64,000 nucleotides of DNA, taken from contig CM055271.1 of the NCBI GenBank assembly GCA_029237695.1, positions 33,662,462-33,726,461 of the forward strand, given 5' to 3'. Under the pieces are notes generated by a model that saw only the letters and a list, made by a program, of their open reading frames with translations, had not been told where the DNA came from and did not search any database. Below, piece by piece: positions 11,877-23,392 of the stretch. The position numbers and the translations under genes are program-made. This stretch comes from Conchocele bisecta. Taxonomy: Eukaryota > Mollusca > Bivalvia > Lucinida > Thyasiridae. Positions within the stretch are counted from its first letter, which is position 1, and each line of letters starts with the position of its first letter.

Positions 11877-13247
11877 ACCTACATTGTACCTGTTGAACTG
11901 TATGTAGTTTAGGTTAAGTAGCGCAACACAATATCTGCTTGTTTCATTGTAACCTTGAAGTGTACTACTTGACCTCTTAAGTCCTCAGTTGTTTTTTCTC
12001 TTTAAATTATTGTGTATTAAAGGTCACATTACAAACTATCACTTATTTTCTTCAACATGCTCTAAAAACAACAACGACGACCCTAATAACCGATTTCCGG
12101 TTCGTTTGTATTTTTCGTGATATTGAGATTTCTCATATCGCACCTTATCTGACACATATACAGAGCCATGCAATTAATTGGTCATCGCTTATCTCTTCTG
12201 TTACTGCGACCTATTCGCGCGAGGTGGCGCTGTAAAAATAACCGCTATGACGTAGCAGTAGAACAGCTTACCTGATTGGTGGTTGAAAGTTTCTTATATA
12301 ATATCGTTTGGATTTACGGACATCATGTATTTTTTGCATAATTTCTTCGTTTTTGTCGTTTAATATATACGTTAATCGTTATTGTTTCCTTCGCCTAGTT
12401 ATACTTGGATTATTTATACGTTGGTTGCAATCGTCGGCGATGACTATCTGTGCGGAAGTCGGTTGTAATTCACGGTCAAACAGCCAGAATCAGAAAACAT
12501 GTGAAATTAAATTTTATATTTCTAAATTTGTTTTACAAAATACTGACATAATCTCCGACATTTCGTAAATTGATTCTGCAATCCTTTGCAGAATGTTACT
12601 TTAGCATACTTGTGCTTTGACAAACGGATGCCGCCGGAGGTCATTAATAGTTCGGCATAGCAAACAACTTATCCGATGATATGTCCATTTTGTCACCCAC
12701 TGTCGCATTTCAGTATGTTGTTTGTAAATAAATCATTCTTATATTTTTACAGTACATTACAGTCCCATATATTTATAGCAGGGGTCTAATACACTGGAGT
12801 CCTAAGTAGTCTGTTGAACTATTATGTGTAATAATCGTATTATGCATACATTTCGGAAGTACTATTGATACGTCATATACCCACGTGACCGCAAAGGGAA
12901 ATAACTGAGGTAAGCAAAATAAGGGGAAGTTAGTCATGCAGTGACGGCTGGAAAAACTGGCTGTCCGGAATATGAAATCCGTAAAAGAACAGCACATACT
13001 GGTCGGATTATTGTAAAATTTGTTTTATTTGATATATCTCATTTAAATCACAGGTGAACATCGCGTTAACGGGGATGGTAAAAGAGTATGTTTACAAAAA
13101 GGCAAAAGTCAGAGAACTGTGTATATCGTATTGTGTTTTATGTAATATCCATTAACACATATTTTTACTAATTTTCGAATTTTCTTTCCGCATTTACACG
13201 ACACATGGGTAATGTATGGACATGAAGATGTGATAACACAGTTCGAT
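11877..13247. other. Low-repeat intergenic DNA
   Basis: One of the longer stretches without recognised MITEs; contains the weak exon candidate at 12439. A few E-box-like and GATA-like words but nothing decisive. Confidence 0.5.
12439..12515 (+). CDS. Weak candidate first exon with zinc-coordinating start (THAP-like)
   Basis: From ATG 12439 the frame reads MTICAEVGCNSRSNSQ, a C-x4-C start reminiscent of THAP DNA-binding domains. It is preceded by a non-repetitive stretch with promoter-like features (CTGATTGGTGG, a CCAAT-type box, and TATATAATA near 12298). A GT at ACAT/GTGAAA (12510) could be a donor. No downstream THAP exon with the rest of the domain was found in the window, so this may be chance or a relic. 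Confidence 0.2.
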
Positions 13248-13325
13248 CACGTTCGTCCGCATGTACGATTGATAATGCACTCGCTAAAGCTCGCGGATTA
13301 TCTCTTCGTACATGCGGACGAACAG
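13248..13325. repeat. Inverted repeat with CGTCCGCATGTACG arms
   Basis: Loop contains CTCGCTAAAGCTCGCG. A diverged relative is at 1852-1905. Confidence 0.7.
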
Positions 13326-13639
13326 TAAGCTAACTGTGGCATAATATGCCTTTAGTGGTGTGCTTTTCCTTTGGTTTTCATGGTAATTTTTAATTTCTCT
13401 AATTTTGTGTAATGTATCTAAGACAACAGTACACCTTTCCACCGCCGCCCGCGCCAAATCTTTTCACTGTAAATCAGATATTTCATCATTCTGAGCAATA
13501 GTTGTGTACTCTGCGATCACGAACGGACTTTATCACCTGAGATAAATGACCAAGAAACTCATCAAAAAATTAAGATCACATATGTTTTCTTGGTTTAGAG
13601 AGGTTCCACTATACATGTAAATAACAATGGACCTCTGTA

Positions 13640-13784
13640 TAACGCTGTGACTGGAGAAATGGCGCTTATGGGATTTGTGATCAGTGTAGCTGTTGATAAA
13701 ATACCACACTCATTTAGGCTGATCATGATCTATATTGCTGGAGAGAAGCATCACTAGCGTTTCATTGATGGACATCACCGATAC
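13640..13784. repeat. Dispersed family W, copy 1
   Basis: GTGACTGGAGAAATGGCGCT and GATAAAATACCACACTCATT, also at 34140-34340. Confidence 0.6.
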
Positions 13785-13926
13785 ATTTTCTGACAGAATT
13801 AACACTCATTCACCATTGCCCCACGTATTGATGGGCATTATATACACTTCTCTTTGCCAGAAATGTATTAGATGATGTCTCTGATATAAAGAACAATTTG
13901 TGCCTACTTAGTGGGCATGTAACTTT
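13785..13926. repeat. MITE family C, copy 4 (right end only)
   Basis: Only the part from CACGTATTGATGGGCATTAT to the TTTAA end remains. Confidence 0.65.
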
Positions 13927-13983
13927 AAGTCGTCTTGACTCGATAGGTATTACATGTAATACGTCAATACGACTTACTAACTC

Positions 13984-14377
13984 AATGTGTATGCTCACGT
14001 GGTAATAACAACAACAACAAGTATTGAAACTTCCAGAATCCATCCGATTCAAAGTACGTATTCTTTTATATTGTCCTTATAACGTACCGGATTTTGAGCT
14101 GCATTTGGTGGTCTCTGTACTTTGGCCCAAACTTCTGTCGTTTTTGCGAAGAATCGATAGACACGGAAATCGATTCTTCGCAAAAATGACATAAGTCTGT
14201 GCCGAACTCCCTGGACGACCAAATGCAGCTCATGAAGAGGCGTTTGCTGCGCCATATTTCATCAAAATCCGTTTCATATTAAGGAAAATATCAAATAATA
14301 CTTACTTTTGATTGGGCAAGATTTCAACACTTTCACTTTCAGCCACTGTTGTTGTTGTCACGTGATCATGAACCTTG
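13984..14377. repeat. MITE family A, copy 5
   Basis: Both arms present; the left end is altered (TGTATGCTCACGTGG). Confidence 0.7.
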
Positions 14378-14407
14378 TAATTGAACAGGACGAGATAACA
14401 TCAGTTG

Positions 14408-14592
14408 CACAACCGCCTGCGCTAATCTTGCCAATATTCGTTAAGTGTTTTGTTTCAAAATACTTGAATATTGTGTTTTAGATCAAGCAGATTCGAAGAC
14501 TGAGCCTGTGTTGTGCTACAGCTCAGGGTCAGTCAACGATCAATAGATGTTCAGAAACGTTGACATCATGGCGAGTTTAACGCAGGTTCATG
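14408..14592. repeat. MITE family F, copy 1
   Basis: Ends ACAACCGCCTGCGCTAATCT and complement; inner palindrome GAGCCTGAGCTGTAGCACAG in complete copies. Confidence 0.75.
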
Positions 14593-14703
14593 CCCGTAAT
14601 ATACTTTATTGCATAACAAGGCGATCGCAGTTAAAATAATTCTTAAGAAAACGGAAAATAAACACATTTTCATGATGAATTTATTTAAAATGCTGGAATT
14701 ATA

Positions 14704-14862
14704 AGGAATGAATGGCCTTTTTATGGAATTTATCGGGGATATAAACTTGGAAAAGTCGCGGGGATACTGGACTAGGCCTTAAACAATTACAATTTTCGAA
14801 AAAAAAAAAGAATCCAAGTTTATACCCCGATAAATTCCACAAAAAGGCCATTCATTCCTATA
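14704..14862. repeat. MITE family M, copy 1
   Basis: GAATGAATGGCCTTTTTATG and complement; inner TATAAACTTGGAAAAGTCGC. Confidence 0.7.
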
Positions 14863-14929
14863 ATAAAAAGCAATAATACACTGGTGTAATAAATATGCAA
14901 ATTAACTTGTTACAGAAAACAAGTTTGGT

Positions 14930-15085
14930 GACCAGTACAGCTTCATTGAATGATGATGTGCTTATGCAATAAATATTATCTACCATTTGTGATCATTTAA
15001 AATGGTCTTTATTGAACTCGTTGACTAATTTCATAAGAAACGAGGCATAGCCTCGTTTCTTATGAAATCAATAAACTCGTTTAAT
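14930..15085. repeat. Hairpin repeat, also present at the window start
   Basis: TTTCATAAGAAACGAGG and complement meet at about 15048. The segment at 1-85 shares GAATGACGATGTG and CCTCGTTTCTTATGA. Confidence 0.65.
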
Positions 15086-15211
15086 ACATATCATATTAAT
15101 TCATCACTCATGTAAGATCCTACGTATATACATGTATTCGATGGCCGTGGCCCACATATCGCGCCCGTCGAGGCTTTGATAGTATACCGTAAAACTTTAA
15201 CTAACAAATGT

Positions 15212-15596
15212 AAAGGTACATGCCCACTCAGTAGACACAGCATGTGCTTTATATCAGATACATCATCTGAGAAATTTTCATGTTAACGGACATTACTATT
15301 TATTTTCTGTATTTATTTTTTGATGTGCAATGATCATACTCTGTCGAAAATATAATATTTTTAGACGACGTATTTAATTAGTATAACTAATTAAAAAATA
15401 GCATGCCTCATTTGCATATGAAAATATCCTGATACCACAGCGAGTCGCTATCAGTAAAATAAATATTACTAAAGGATTATATCTGTATAGCGAGCACTCG
15501 TAATATCTAGAACTGGTGGAATAGTGACACAATTATACACGTATTTAATTCCTATAAAGAACATGTTGTGTCTACTGAGTGGGAATGTACCTTTAA
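15212..15596. repeat. MITE family C, copy 5 (internally deleted)
   Basis: Both ends present, with TTTAA at the right. Confidence 0.75.
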
Positions 15597-15742
15597 CCAA
15601 ACACTTGCCTACTATATCGCGCTGTCCGCAAAGCAGGCGTGACAAACCGCCAACAATACTTACTAACGGAACACATACTACATAACCGCCAAACCGTTGC
15701 AATTTATCCCGGGTTATCTCGTAAGTTGGCTAGACTGTATAC

Positions 15743-15967
15743 AGGGGGCCGTTTCACTAAACTTTGTACGACTAAATTGTTCGTACATGTAAGTGCAAAT
15801 TTAGGATAGTCTGAAATTTTCAATTAATGGATTATGCAGCCTATGTCAATAAATGTAAATCCAATAATTATTTACAAGAAAACATTGGTAATGTGAAACT
15901 TACAGACTACCATAATTTTGCACTTACGAACATTTTATTCGTACGAAGGTTAATGAAGCTGGCCCCA
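15743..15967. repeat. MITE family D, copy 2
   Basis: One half of the central palindrome is deleted. Confidence 0.75.
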
Positions 15968-16144
15968 GGTGTTTAAACATAGATGCTAGGTACTGTCTTA
16001 ACAATTAATATAAATATAACTAACGAGTTCTAAGAACGTAATTACTTTACCTGTCGTTGGTGGATTCGACACGGGAGCACTGACTACACATTGTACATAT
16101 AAACTACACGCGTTACCACAAACTCTCTTAATAAGTCAAACTAC

Positions 16145-16374
16145 TGGGGCCCGTTTCACTAAACTTCCTACGACTAAAATGTTCGTCTGTAAATTTCAAT
16201 TTCAATTTATGGATTTACATTTATTGAGCATAGGCTGCATATGCAGCCTATGCTCAATAAATGTAAATCCAATAATTATTTACCTGAAAACATTGTTAAT
16301 GTGAAATTTACAGTCTAACATAATTTTGCACTTACGAACATTTTAGTCGTAGAAAGTTTAGTGAAACGGCCCCC
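16145..16374. repeat. MITE family D, copy 3
   Basis: Full palindrome with the GCATATGC centre. Confidence 0.8.
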
Positions 16375-16410
16375 TGATAACTGAAAGTAAATTTCTGTAG
16401 CCTATTTCTA

Positions 16411-16487
16411 TGCAGAGTCTCGCCCATCCCGTTTCCTAAGCCTTTTTCCATTCACGGCACTAACCTACTAACCTACTATTCTCTATA
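16411..16487. repeat. MITE family B, copy 3 (fragment)
   Basis: Only CTCGCCCATCCCGTTTCCTA through the ACTATTCTCTATA end remains. Confidence 0.65.
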
Positions 16488-16539
16488 AGAGCATTATATG
16501 TCTTCAGTTAAGGCAATCATGACGTATGCTTTGATTTAA

Positions 16540-16725
16540 CGACGGCACTGGCTCGATGACCTTGCATGTCGGGACCGACTATTTAAGTCCCCATCCGATA
16601 GGACTAGGCTATCACGAAGGTGTCAGGCTTGCTCAAGGACACGCCGAATCGGCCAGTGTCGGGATTGGAACTCGGGACCTTTCAATCCGTAGTCCGATGC
16701 TCTACCACTGAGCTATTGCGGCTGA
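16540..16725 (-). repeat. tRNA-derived SINE
   Basis: On the minus strand from 16725 the sequence begins GCCGCAATAGCTCAGTGGTA, a tRNA-like 5' end with a good A box (TAGCTCAGTGG), followed by a B box variant (GAGTTCCAATCCC, about 16675-16663). The acceptor stem does not close, so it is not a tRNA gene. A GTCCTTGAGCAAG block follows (about 16639-16627), a motif I know from SINE bodies. The internal promoter would be for RNA polymerase III. Confidence 0.65.
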
Positions 16726-16734
16726 CGTTCCATA

Positions 16735-16886
16735 GGCCTGACTATATGGATATCCTTGTCTCGGGGCACCTGCTGGGCGAGAACACTCACTCTCCTACAT
16801 CGTGGGCCCGATATATGTGGACAGTGCACACTTTGTTATTGTTGGCTATTATTACAATAGTCATTAGTATGGAAGCGTCCTGGTGC
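16735..16886. repeat. Dispersed repeat X, copy 2, fused to family H and G ends
   Basis: Shares GGATATCCTTGTCTCGGGGC and GGCCCGATATATGTGGACAG with 6862-7018. It leads directly into the family H end TATGGAAGCGTCCTGGTG, which here joins family G. Confidence 0.6.
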
Positions 16887-17167
16887 CGATTTCACCAACA
16901 TTGCAAAGTATACTTTTCTAGCAAAGCATACTTTGAGGGAGAAATTTTCAATTTAAGGATAAATTGATTAATTTCTTTATACTGAATTTATTACATTATC
17001 ACAGCCATTTTCATTAAATTCAGTATAATAATTCTGATACTTGCATTAAATTTATGCAGTCGTTAGTTCTATATGAAATAATGCATTTCGGAAAAAATAA
17101 ATGATTACTCCCTCAAAGTATACTTTGCGAGATAAGTATACTTTGTAATGTTGATGAAATCGGCTAC
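16887..17167. repeat. MITE family G, copy 3
   Basis: Preceded directly by the family H end. Confidence 0.75.
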
Positions 17168-17329
17168 TCGTCCAATGTACGTGTTTTCGTATGTAGTCCC
17201 CGGGCCGGTGCAAATTTGTCTCGCCGTGTGACAATTAACCAAGCGAAACAACTGACACTAGCAAGAATACATGCCCGTACGCAGAGAGGGCGCGACGGGT
17301 GCGTACGCACCCCCCCCCCCTTAACCCTT

Positions 17330-17545
17330 TCAACACCATCGGCCTGTATAGTGGTATTGGCAAAGAAAGTGTATATTTAAGATAAGCCGGCTCGTGACGA
17401 GCCGCTCATCAAGTAATTTTCATAATTTTGAGAACAAAAATACCACATGTTCATAAATGGACTGGCCTGAAAATCATTTTGTGATGATTGGATTGTTTGC
17501 AAAATTATCATATTCATTCCAGTTACTTATGGGTGAAGGGTTAAT
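17330..17545. repeat. Family Q, copy 2 (partial)
   Basis: GCTCGTGACGAGCC centre and TTATGGGTGAAGGGTTAA border. Confidence 0.65.
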
Positions 17546-17644
17546 CTGCCGAGGAATGTCCGTGGATGTGCAAACAAAAACATAAATTGTGGCTCTTCGC
17601 GCCGCCGATAACGCACTCCCTAAACTAATTCCTGCGTACGGGCC

Positions 17645-17849
17645 TGGGGCCCGTTTCACTAAACTTCGTACGACTAAAATGTTCGTAAGAGCAAACTAAG
17701 GATCGTGGAAATTTCAATTGATGAATTTACATTTATTGAGCATAGGCTGCATATGCAGAAAACTGTGTTAATGTGAAATTTACAGACTATCGTAACTTTG
17801 CACTTACGAACATTTTAGTCGTGCGAAGTTTACTGAAACGGGCCTCTGG
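17645..17849. repeat. MITE family D, copy 4
   Basis: Right half of the centre is deleted. Confidence 0.75.
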
Positions 17850-17953
17850 AATATCCCTAAACAAGACCAAAGAGCCCATGTGTGGCAGGTATTGGCAGAC
17901 ATATTGGAGACGCCGATGTACATGTACACACTAGCCTGCGTTGATCTTGCCCA

Positions 17954-18259
17954 GTAGCCTATTTCACCAACATTGCAAAGTATACTTTTCTAGCAAAGTA
18001 TACTTTGAGGGAGAAATTTTCAATTTAAGAATAAATTTATTAATTTTTAATATACTGAATTTATTACATTATCACAGCCAATTTTGGCTGTGATAATGTA
18101 ATAAATTCAGTATAATAATTCTGCATACTTTTAATCATCAAATATATGCAGTTGTTAGTTCTATATGAAATAATGCATTTCAGGAAAAATAAATGATTAC
18201 TCCCTCAAAGTATACTTTGCTAGATAAGTATACTTTGCAATTTTTATGAAATCGGCTTC
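17954..18259. repeat. MITE family G, copy 4 (best palindrome)
   Basis: The centre TTATCACAGCCAATTTTGGC is a near-perfect hairpin with TGTGATAATGTAATAA. Confidence 0.8.
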
Positions 18260-18261
18260 AG

Positions 18262-18402
18262 ATCATTAACGTTTAGGAACATATATTGGCAATGCCAACT
18301 CGCATTCAAGCAATCTGTTTGTCTGAGCCTGAGCTGTAGCACAGTTCAGGCTCAGACAATCAATCTGTTTGAGTACAAAAACACAATATTCAAGTATTTT
18401 CC
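18262..18402. repeat. MITE family F, copy 2 (ends missing)
   Basis: Only the core palindrome remains; it runs into the 49-bp minisatellite. Confidence 0.7.
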
Positions 18403-18785
18403 ATATGTACGGTATTACATTATTGCCTGTAGCGAGATACAGGGTGTTCCCACATGTACGGTATTACCTTATTGCCGGTAGGGACGTACAGGGTGTTCCC
18501 TCGTGTACGGTATTACCTTATTGCCGATAGCAAGGTATAGGGTGGGGTGTTACCACATGTACGGTATTACCTTATTGCCGGTAGCGACGTACAGGGTGTT
18601 CCCTCGTGTACGGTATTACCTTATTGCCGGTGTTCCCTCGTGTACGGTATTACCTTATTGCCGGTAGCGACGTACAGGGTGTTCCCACGTGTACGGTATT
18701 ACCTAATTGCCGGTATCGAGGTATATGGTGTTCCCACATGCACGGTATTACCTTATTGCCGGTAGCGACATACAGGGTGTTCCCA
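18403..18785. repeat. Minisatellite, 49-bp unit, about 8 copies
   Basis: Unit contains TGTACGGTATTACCTTATTG and CGACGTACAGGGTGTTCC. Starts at about 18403, 18452, 18501, 18554, 18603, 18631 (short), 18680 and 18729. Confidence 0.9.
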
Positions 18786-18888
18786 TGTTGTCTGATCCCC
18801 GTCACCTTGCCAAAATTTGCCATGGTTTCCGTGACATTTGTCTTGTATACCAACCCCGCAGAAAGTGCAATCTGAAATATTGATAGTG

Positions 18889-19080
18889 TTCACAACCGTC
18901 TGCGTTAAGCTTGTCATGATGTCAACCTTTATTAACATATGTTGGCAATTTCAATTCGAATTCAAGGAGTTTGATTGACTGAGCCTGAGCTGTAGCATAC
19001 ACATACAGCACCGCCTGCGCTAATCTTGCCAATATTTAATATTGGCAAGATTCGCACAGGCGGTGCTGTATGTGTATGTT
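18889..19080. repeat. MITE family F, copy 3 (rearranged)
   Basis: Contains an extra perfect hairpin of the right end, around GCCAATATTTAATATTGGC. Confidence 0.75.
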
Positions 19081-19090
19081 TCACCAATCA

Positions 19091-19526
19091 TAGAGAATAG
19101 TAGGTTAGTGCCGTGAATGGGAAAAAATATCTGGCAAGGCTCAAGAATTTCTTTATTTCTCATCAGAGGTATATGTTGTGACCACTCATTTGAACCGTCT
19201 CGCCGAGACGGTTCAAATGAGTGGTCACAACATATACTTTGGTTCAGAAATAAGGAAAATAGATAGAGAATAGTAGGTTAGTGCCGTGAATGGGAACAAA
19301 TATCTGGCAAGCCTTAGGAAACGGGATGGGCGAGGCTCTGCCGAGCACATCTCGTTTCCGAGCCGCGCCAGATATGTTTCCCATTCACGGCACTAACCTA
19401 CTATTATATTTATCCCGTCAACACATACAAATGGCTGTAAAATTCAAAAATAGTATTGACTGGATATCAAAAATGTTTCACGGCACCGTGTTTCACAGCA
19501 CATACGCACTGTGTTTACGGGATAAA
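19091..19526. repeat. MITE family B, copy 4, composite
   Basis: Carries the nested GAACCGTCTCGCCGAGACGG palindrome and two TAGAGAATAGTAGG ends in tandem (19091 and 19266). Confidence 0.8.
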
Positions 19527-20034
19527 AATAGATGTTCATGCGCGGTGTAGTCTCTCTTAAGGTGATAGACAGTAAGGGCAGTACTTTGGTCCTCATATAC
19601 AACCGCTTCAGAAACATTCCTGTGTGTCAGGGTATTTTATCGTCATGGACTAAGAACATATTTTAAATTCGCCACTTTATCGATCAAAAACACTAACCTG
19701 CAACAATCCAATCATGTCTGTCGAAAGTATGATCAATGTTCACGTCATAGAGTAAACATACATGTGAACTACATTGGCAATGCCGTAATTGGCATGCAAC
19801 ATGTATCATGACTTACGCCCTGTGTTAGAGACAGAACATTCGGGTTGAAACACATCAGCCCCATTTCTCCAGTCACAAACGCAAATAATAGTATCAAGAT
19901 GGCGGCGGAAGCAAGGACTGCATATCCTTAGCTGAAATTTGTTGATTTTCGTATACATATACAATGAATCTAAATAAACAAACAAAACGACCAAATTAAG
20001 CAAGGGTCCCTAGCTCCGATGGCTCAATAAATAT
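19527..20034. other. Intergenic DNA, nothing recognised
   Basis: No repeat family or convincing coding frame seen. Confidence 0.5.
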
Positions 20035-20136
20035 AGGTTATTTGATTTGTATGTGGATATATGCACGAGTTCCGTAGCGTGCAATTGTTGCGCGGCGAAA
20101 AGAGTGGCGTATATCCACATACAAATCAAATAACCT
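20035..20136. repeat. Inverted repeat, 102 bases
   Basis: AGGTTATTTGATTTGTATGT and its perfect complement enclose a GCGCGG-containing loop. Confidence 0.85.
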
Positions 20137-20309
20137 TTTTATTATATACGTACATTATTAGAAATTTATATGAGCTTCAAGAAAAATACAACTAGTGGTG
20201 ATTTAGAAGGAACTATTTTGCGATGTGAAGCGTCGTTCCGAGACTGACCAATGTGAAATCACGAGACGTCAATATGTAACAATGGGAAACGAAAATACGT
20301 ATATAATAA

Positions 20310-20755
20310 GCAGGCATGTACGCAGGATTTTCTATTGGGGGTGCGTCAGGGGGGGGGGGGGGTTGTGCGTCAGGGGCGAGCCCCATGTAGTGGCGCGAGT
20401 ACGCTAGGGGGGTACCCCCCGAGCGTACTCGCGCCACTACATGGGGCTCGCCCCTGACGCTCGCGCCACTACATGGGGCTCGCCCCTGACGCACCCCCCT
20501 GAAATTTTTAAACCTAGATGGCCTGAAATTCACTCTCCTGCATTTTATGTCATTTAAATTCGGATTTCAACGGTGGTAAATTGTGACATTTTCATGCAAA
20601 TTACATGTACCTGTATATTAATGCATTTCAAGATTTGTTGAGATTACTGTTTGAAAAATAGCGGACCTCGGCGAATTTAGGGGGGTGCGGACGCATCCGT
20701 CGCACCCCCCCCCCCCCCCCCCCCACCCCCCCCCCCCCCCCTGCGTACGGGCCTG
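20310..20755. repeat. GC-rich foldback with long G and C homopolymers
   Basis: The borders are inverted (CAGGCATGTACGCAGG and CCTGCGTACGGGCCTG). The centre at 20366-20460 is a near-perfect hairpin on GGGGCGAGCCCCATGTAGTG. A G run at about 20349-20362 and a C run at 20707-20742 are present. A related fragment is at 17262-17325. Confidence 0.75.
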
Positions 20756-22021
20756 ATAAGTATACATATGTTCAATACATATTTACATATTTAAATATGT
20801 ACAATAAATGTATTTATTATATGCCTGACAATTATATCAAATGAGATGTCCAATTTCGGGTCACATGGTTGTAACCAGTAACGATATGGCCTGTTCCCCA
20901 CAATTCAACTCGAGTATTACCGAAAACCTCCTACTATTTAGACAGCAGGCATCATCACACACCGACTGTAACCAGATTGTGCTGGTATGTGCTATGAAGT
21001 GAATATATAAGGCAGTATGTTGAGGCTGGCTATGCACTCAAATATGGATGGTTAGAAAGTCGGACCTAGCGTGGGTCGCTTTGGGGCGCCGTTTGGTAGT
21101 CTGGGAACGGCTGCGAACCTGGGACTCTGAGATGTAGGCTAATTCCACTATACGATCGATTTCAATAAAGTATGATTGCAAACCTACTACGTTGTTCGTC
21201 TTAGAGATTTCCCCATGAGTGAAGATGTCTATGGGGATTTAACATGGGGAAATTTGAGGTTCCAGACAATGTTCAACTCAGATGGTGATCACAAGAACGT
21301 TACATGATTGTGGACGTGTCTGGCTCGGACTGGGCTCGTTGCGTGAGACTAGTCCAAGAGTGATATTCGAAATGTGATATTCACCTTGAGGTGAATATCA
21401 AATTTCGAATAACCCTCTCGGGCTCTTCTCCCGCAACGAGTCGAGTCGAAGACTGATATTGAGGTGTGAACACAGCATGCGCGTGTCACTGATCACACAA
21501 CGGAGCATGTCACAATTCGTGCGTTGTAGTGCCATGTATTCCACAGTGTTAGTGTACACCGCGTGCACCAGCTGCTTAGATCCAATATCCCGGATACTTG
21601 TTCGATAGCACATGCCGTCGACACCGTCCTCGTGACTGTAGCCAATACAGTTTCCTAAATAACTCAAGAAATCTAATGGAGTATACAAGTAAACGCATAC
21701 TACGAATCATAGGCAGTCCAACCTCATCGAACGACCTCTCTACAATAAGCCCCTCTCTGTAACAGCCGACATTATATATCCCAAATGGACAATTGCCTCT
21801 ACAGATAGCCTCCCTACAACAGTCACCTCCCTACAACAGTCACCTCCCTACAAAAGCCAGTTTTGTGTCTTCCCATGGGTGACTGGTAGAGAGGTTGCAC
21901 TGTACATACTGAACTATAATGCGTAAAAGGGACACCCTTCCCGCCACACATTTACATTGTTAATTGAGTCCAATTGCCCCCAATATAATAACACCAATGT
22001 CCTATAATAACTCCTATACTA
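20756..22021. other. Intergenic DNA with small repeats
   Basis: Contains a fragment of family E (about 21205-21252), a hairpin GATATTCACCTTGAGGTGAA at 21377-21396 and three tandem CAGTCACCTCCCTACAA units at 21814-21858. The 96-codon minus-strand frame at 21398-21688 shows no motif. Confidence 0.5.
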
Positions 22022-22051
22022 TGATTGATTGATTGATTGATTGATTGATTA
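22022..22051. repeat. (GATT)n microsatellite, followed by bivalve-type repeat fragment
   Basis: Seven GATT units, then GCGGCCTATCAACAGCTAAT (22059-22078), a fragment also seen near 4100. Confidence 0.85.
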
Positions 22052-22152
22052 TTGGTCTTTAGCGGCCTATCAACAGCTAATGTCACTTAAGGCCGGGCCG
22101 ACGGGTTCCTATACTATGACATTGCTCGTTGTTACATGCAGGTATATACTCT

Positions 22153-22490
22153 ATAGAGAATTGTAGGTTAGTGCCGTGAATGGGAAAAAATATCTGGCAA
22201 GGCTTAGGAAACGGGATGGGTGAGGCTCTGCCGAGCACATCCCGTTTCTGTGCCGCGCCAGATATTTTTCCCATTCACGGCACTAACCTTCTATTCTATT
22301 TATCCCGTCAACAATATAAATAGCTTTAAAATGCAACAAAATAACCCCATCCGCATCCTCAAAATCGGAGAATCGACTAGTATGACAACCGCACATATTC
22401 ATACGCAGTGATTAGGTCGTATTGACAGGATATAAAAAATGTTTCACGGCACCGTGTTTCACGGCACATACGCACTGTGTTGACGGGATA
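22153..22490. repeat. MITE family B, copy 5
   Basis: Simple form, complete from TAGAGAATTG to GACGGGATA. Confidence 0.8.
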
Positions 22491-22629
22491 ATCTACTTTA
22501 TATCCCGTCCACGTTCCGACAAAACATCATATTCTAGGTCAGAAATCGATCTTGCCACTATATGTATAAAATTAAATGTATGTTTGATATTTGTACGTGT
22601 ACATGTAGCGAAAATAAATATACAGAGCC

Positions 22630-23068
22630 CCACAGGGGACGTAGAATTATTTTTATATTAATTCGTTCCCATGAAATAACCATTCGTTCCCACGAAATAA
22701 CAATTCGTTCTCACGAATTAACAATTCGTTCCCTCAATTTAACAATTCGTTCTCTCAATTAAACAATTCGTTCCCACGAAATAACAATTCGTTCCCACGG
22801 GAACGAATTGTTAATTCGTGAGAACGAAATGCTATATCGATTGTCAATTCGAGGAAACGAATTGTTAAATTGAGGGAACGAATTGTGATTTCGTGGGGAC
22901 GAATTGTTAATTCGAGGGAACAAATTGTTAATTCGAGGGAACGAATTGTTAATTCGAGGGAACGAATTGTAATATCGTGGGAACGAATTGAGTTAATTCG
23001 AGGGAATTAATTGTTATTTCGTGGGAACGAATTAATGAAAAAACAATCCATGGCCCCAGCGGGGCTCC
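22630..23068. repeat. Family I: inverted arrays of ATTCGTTCCCACGAAATAAC units
   Basis: Units run in one direction to about 22800 and in the opposite direction afterwards, forming a large foldback. It is bordered by GAGCCCCACAGGGGAC at the left and CCCCAGCGGGGCTC at the right, which are themselves inverted. Smaller pieces lie at 11760-11876 and 47420-47530. Confidence 0.8.
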
Positions 23069-23392
23069 GTAGAAATAAAGAAAAAATTGAAAGAAAAAAA
23101 AAAGAATATTATGGAGTACATGTAACAGTTACTGTGATGAGATACGTGTCAATAGATACATGTACCCCGGAACCTTGCTCAACGTCACCTGTCATTGGCA
23201 CCGTTCTCATATCTGTAGCACGAGTCATATATACAAAATCATTATTGTTTTTTGAGTCGGTATACACTAGATTTGCGCACATATGAATATTCTCTGGTTC
23301 GTAAATATCATGTACACCTCAAAAGACAATATTTGTATATTTGTATAGTGTTTATATTATCTATTTAACATACACATACATTTATTGAACAT

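Noticed and set aside
16655..16725. tRNA gene
   Set aside because: A and B boxes are present but the acceptor stem does not pair and a SINE body follows.
18403..18785. Regularly spaced repeats as a CRISPR array
   Set aside because: The 49-bp units are contiguous with no variable spacers, and the genome is eukaryotic.
20213..20533. Open frames on both strands
   Set aside because: They arise from the GC-rich hairpin and homopolymers.
21398..21688. 96-codon minus-strand frame as a gene
   Set aside because: No recognised domain, no splice context, and a hairpin lies at its end.
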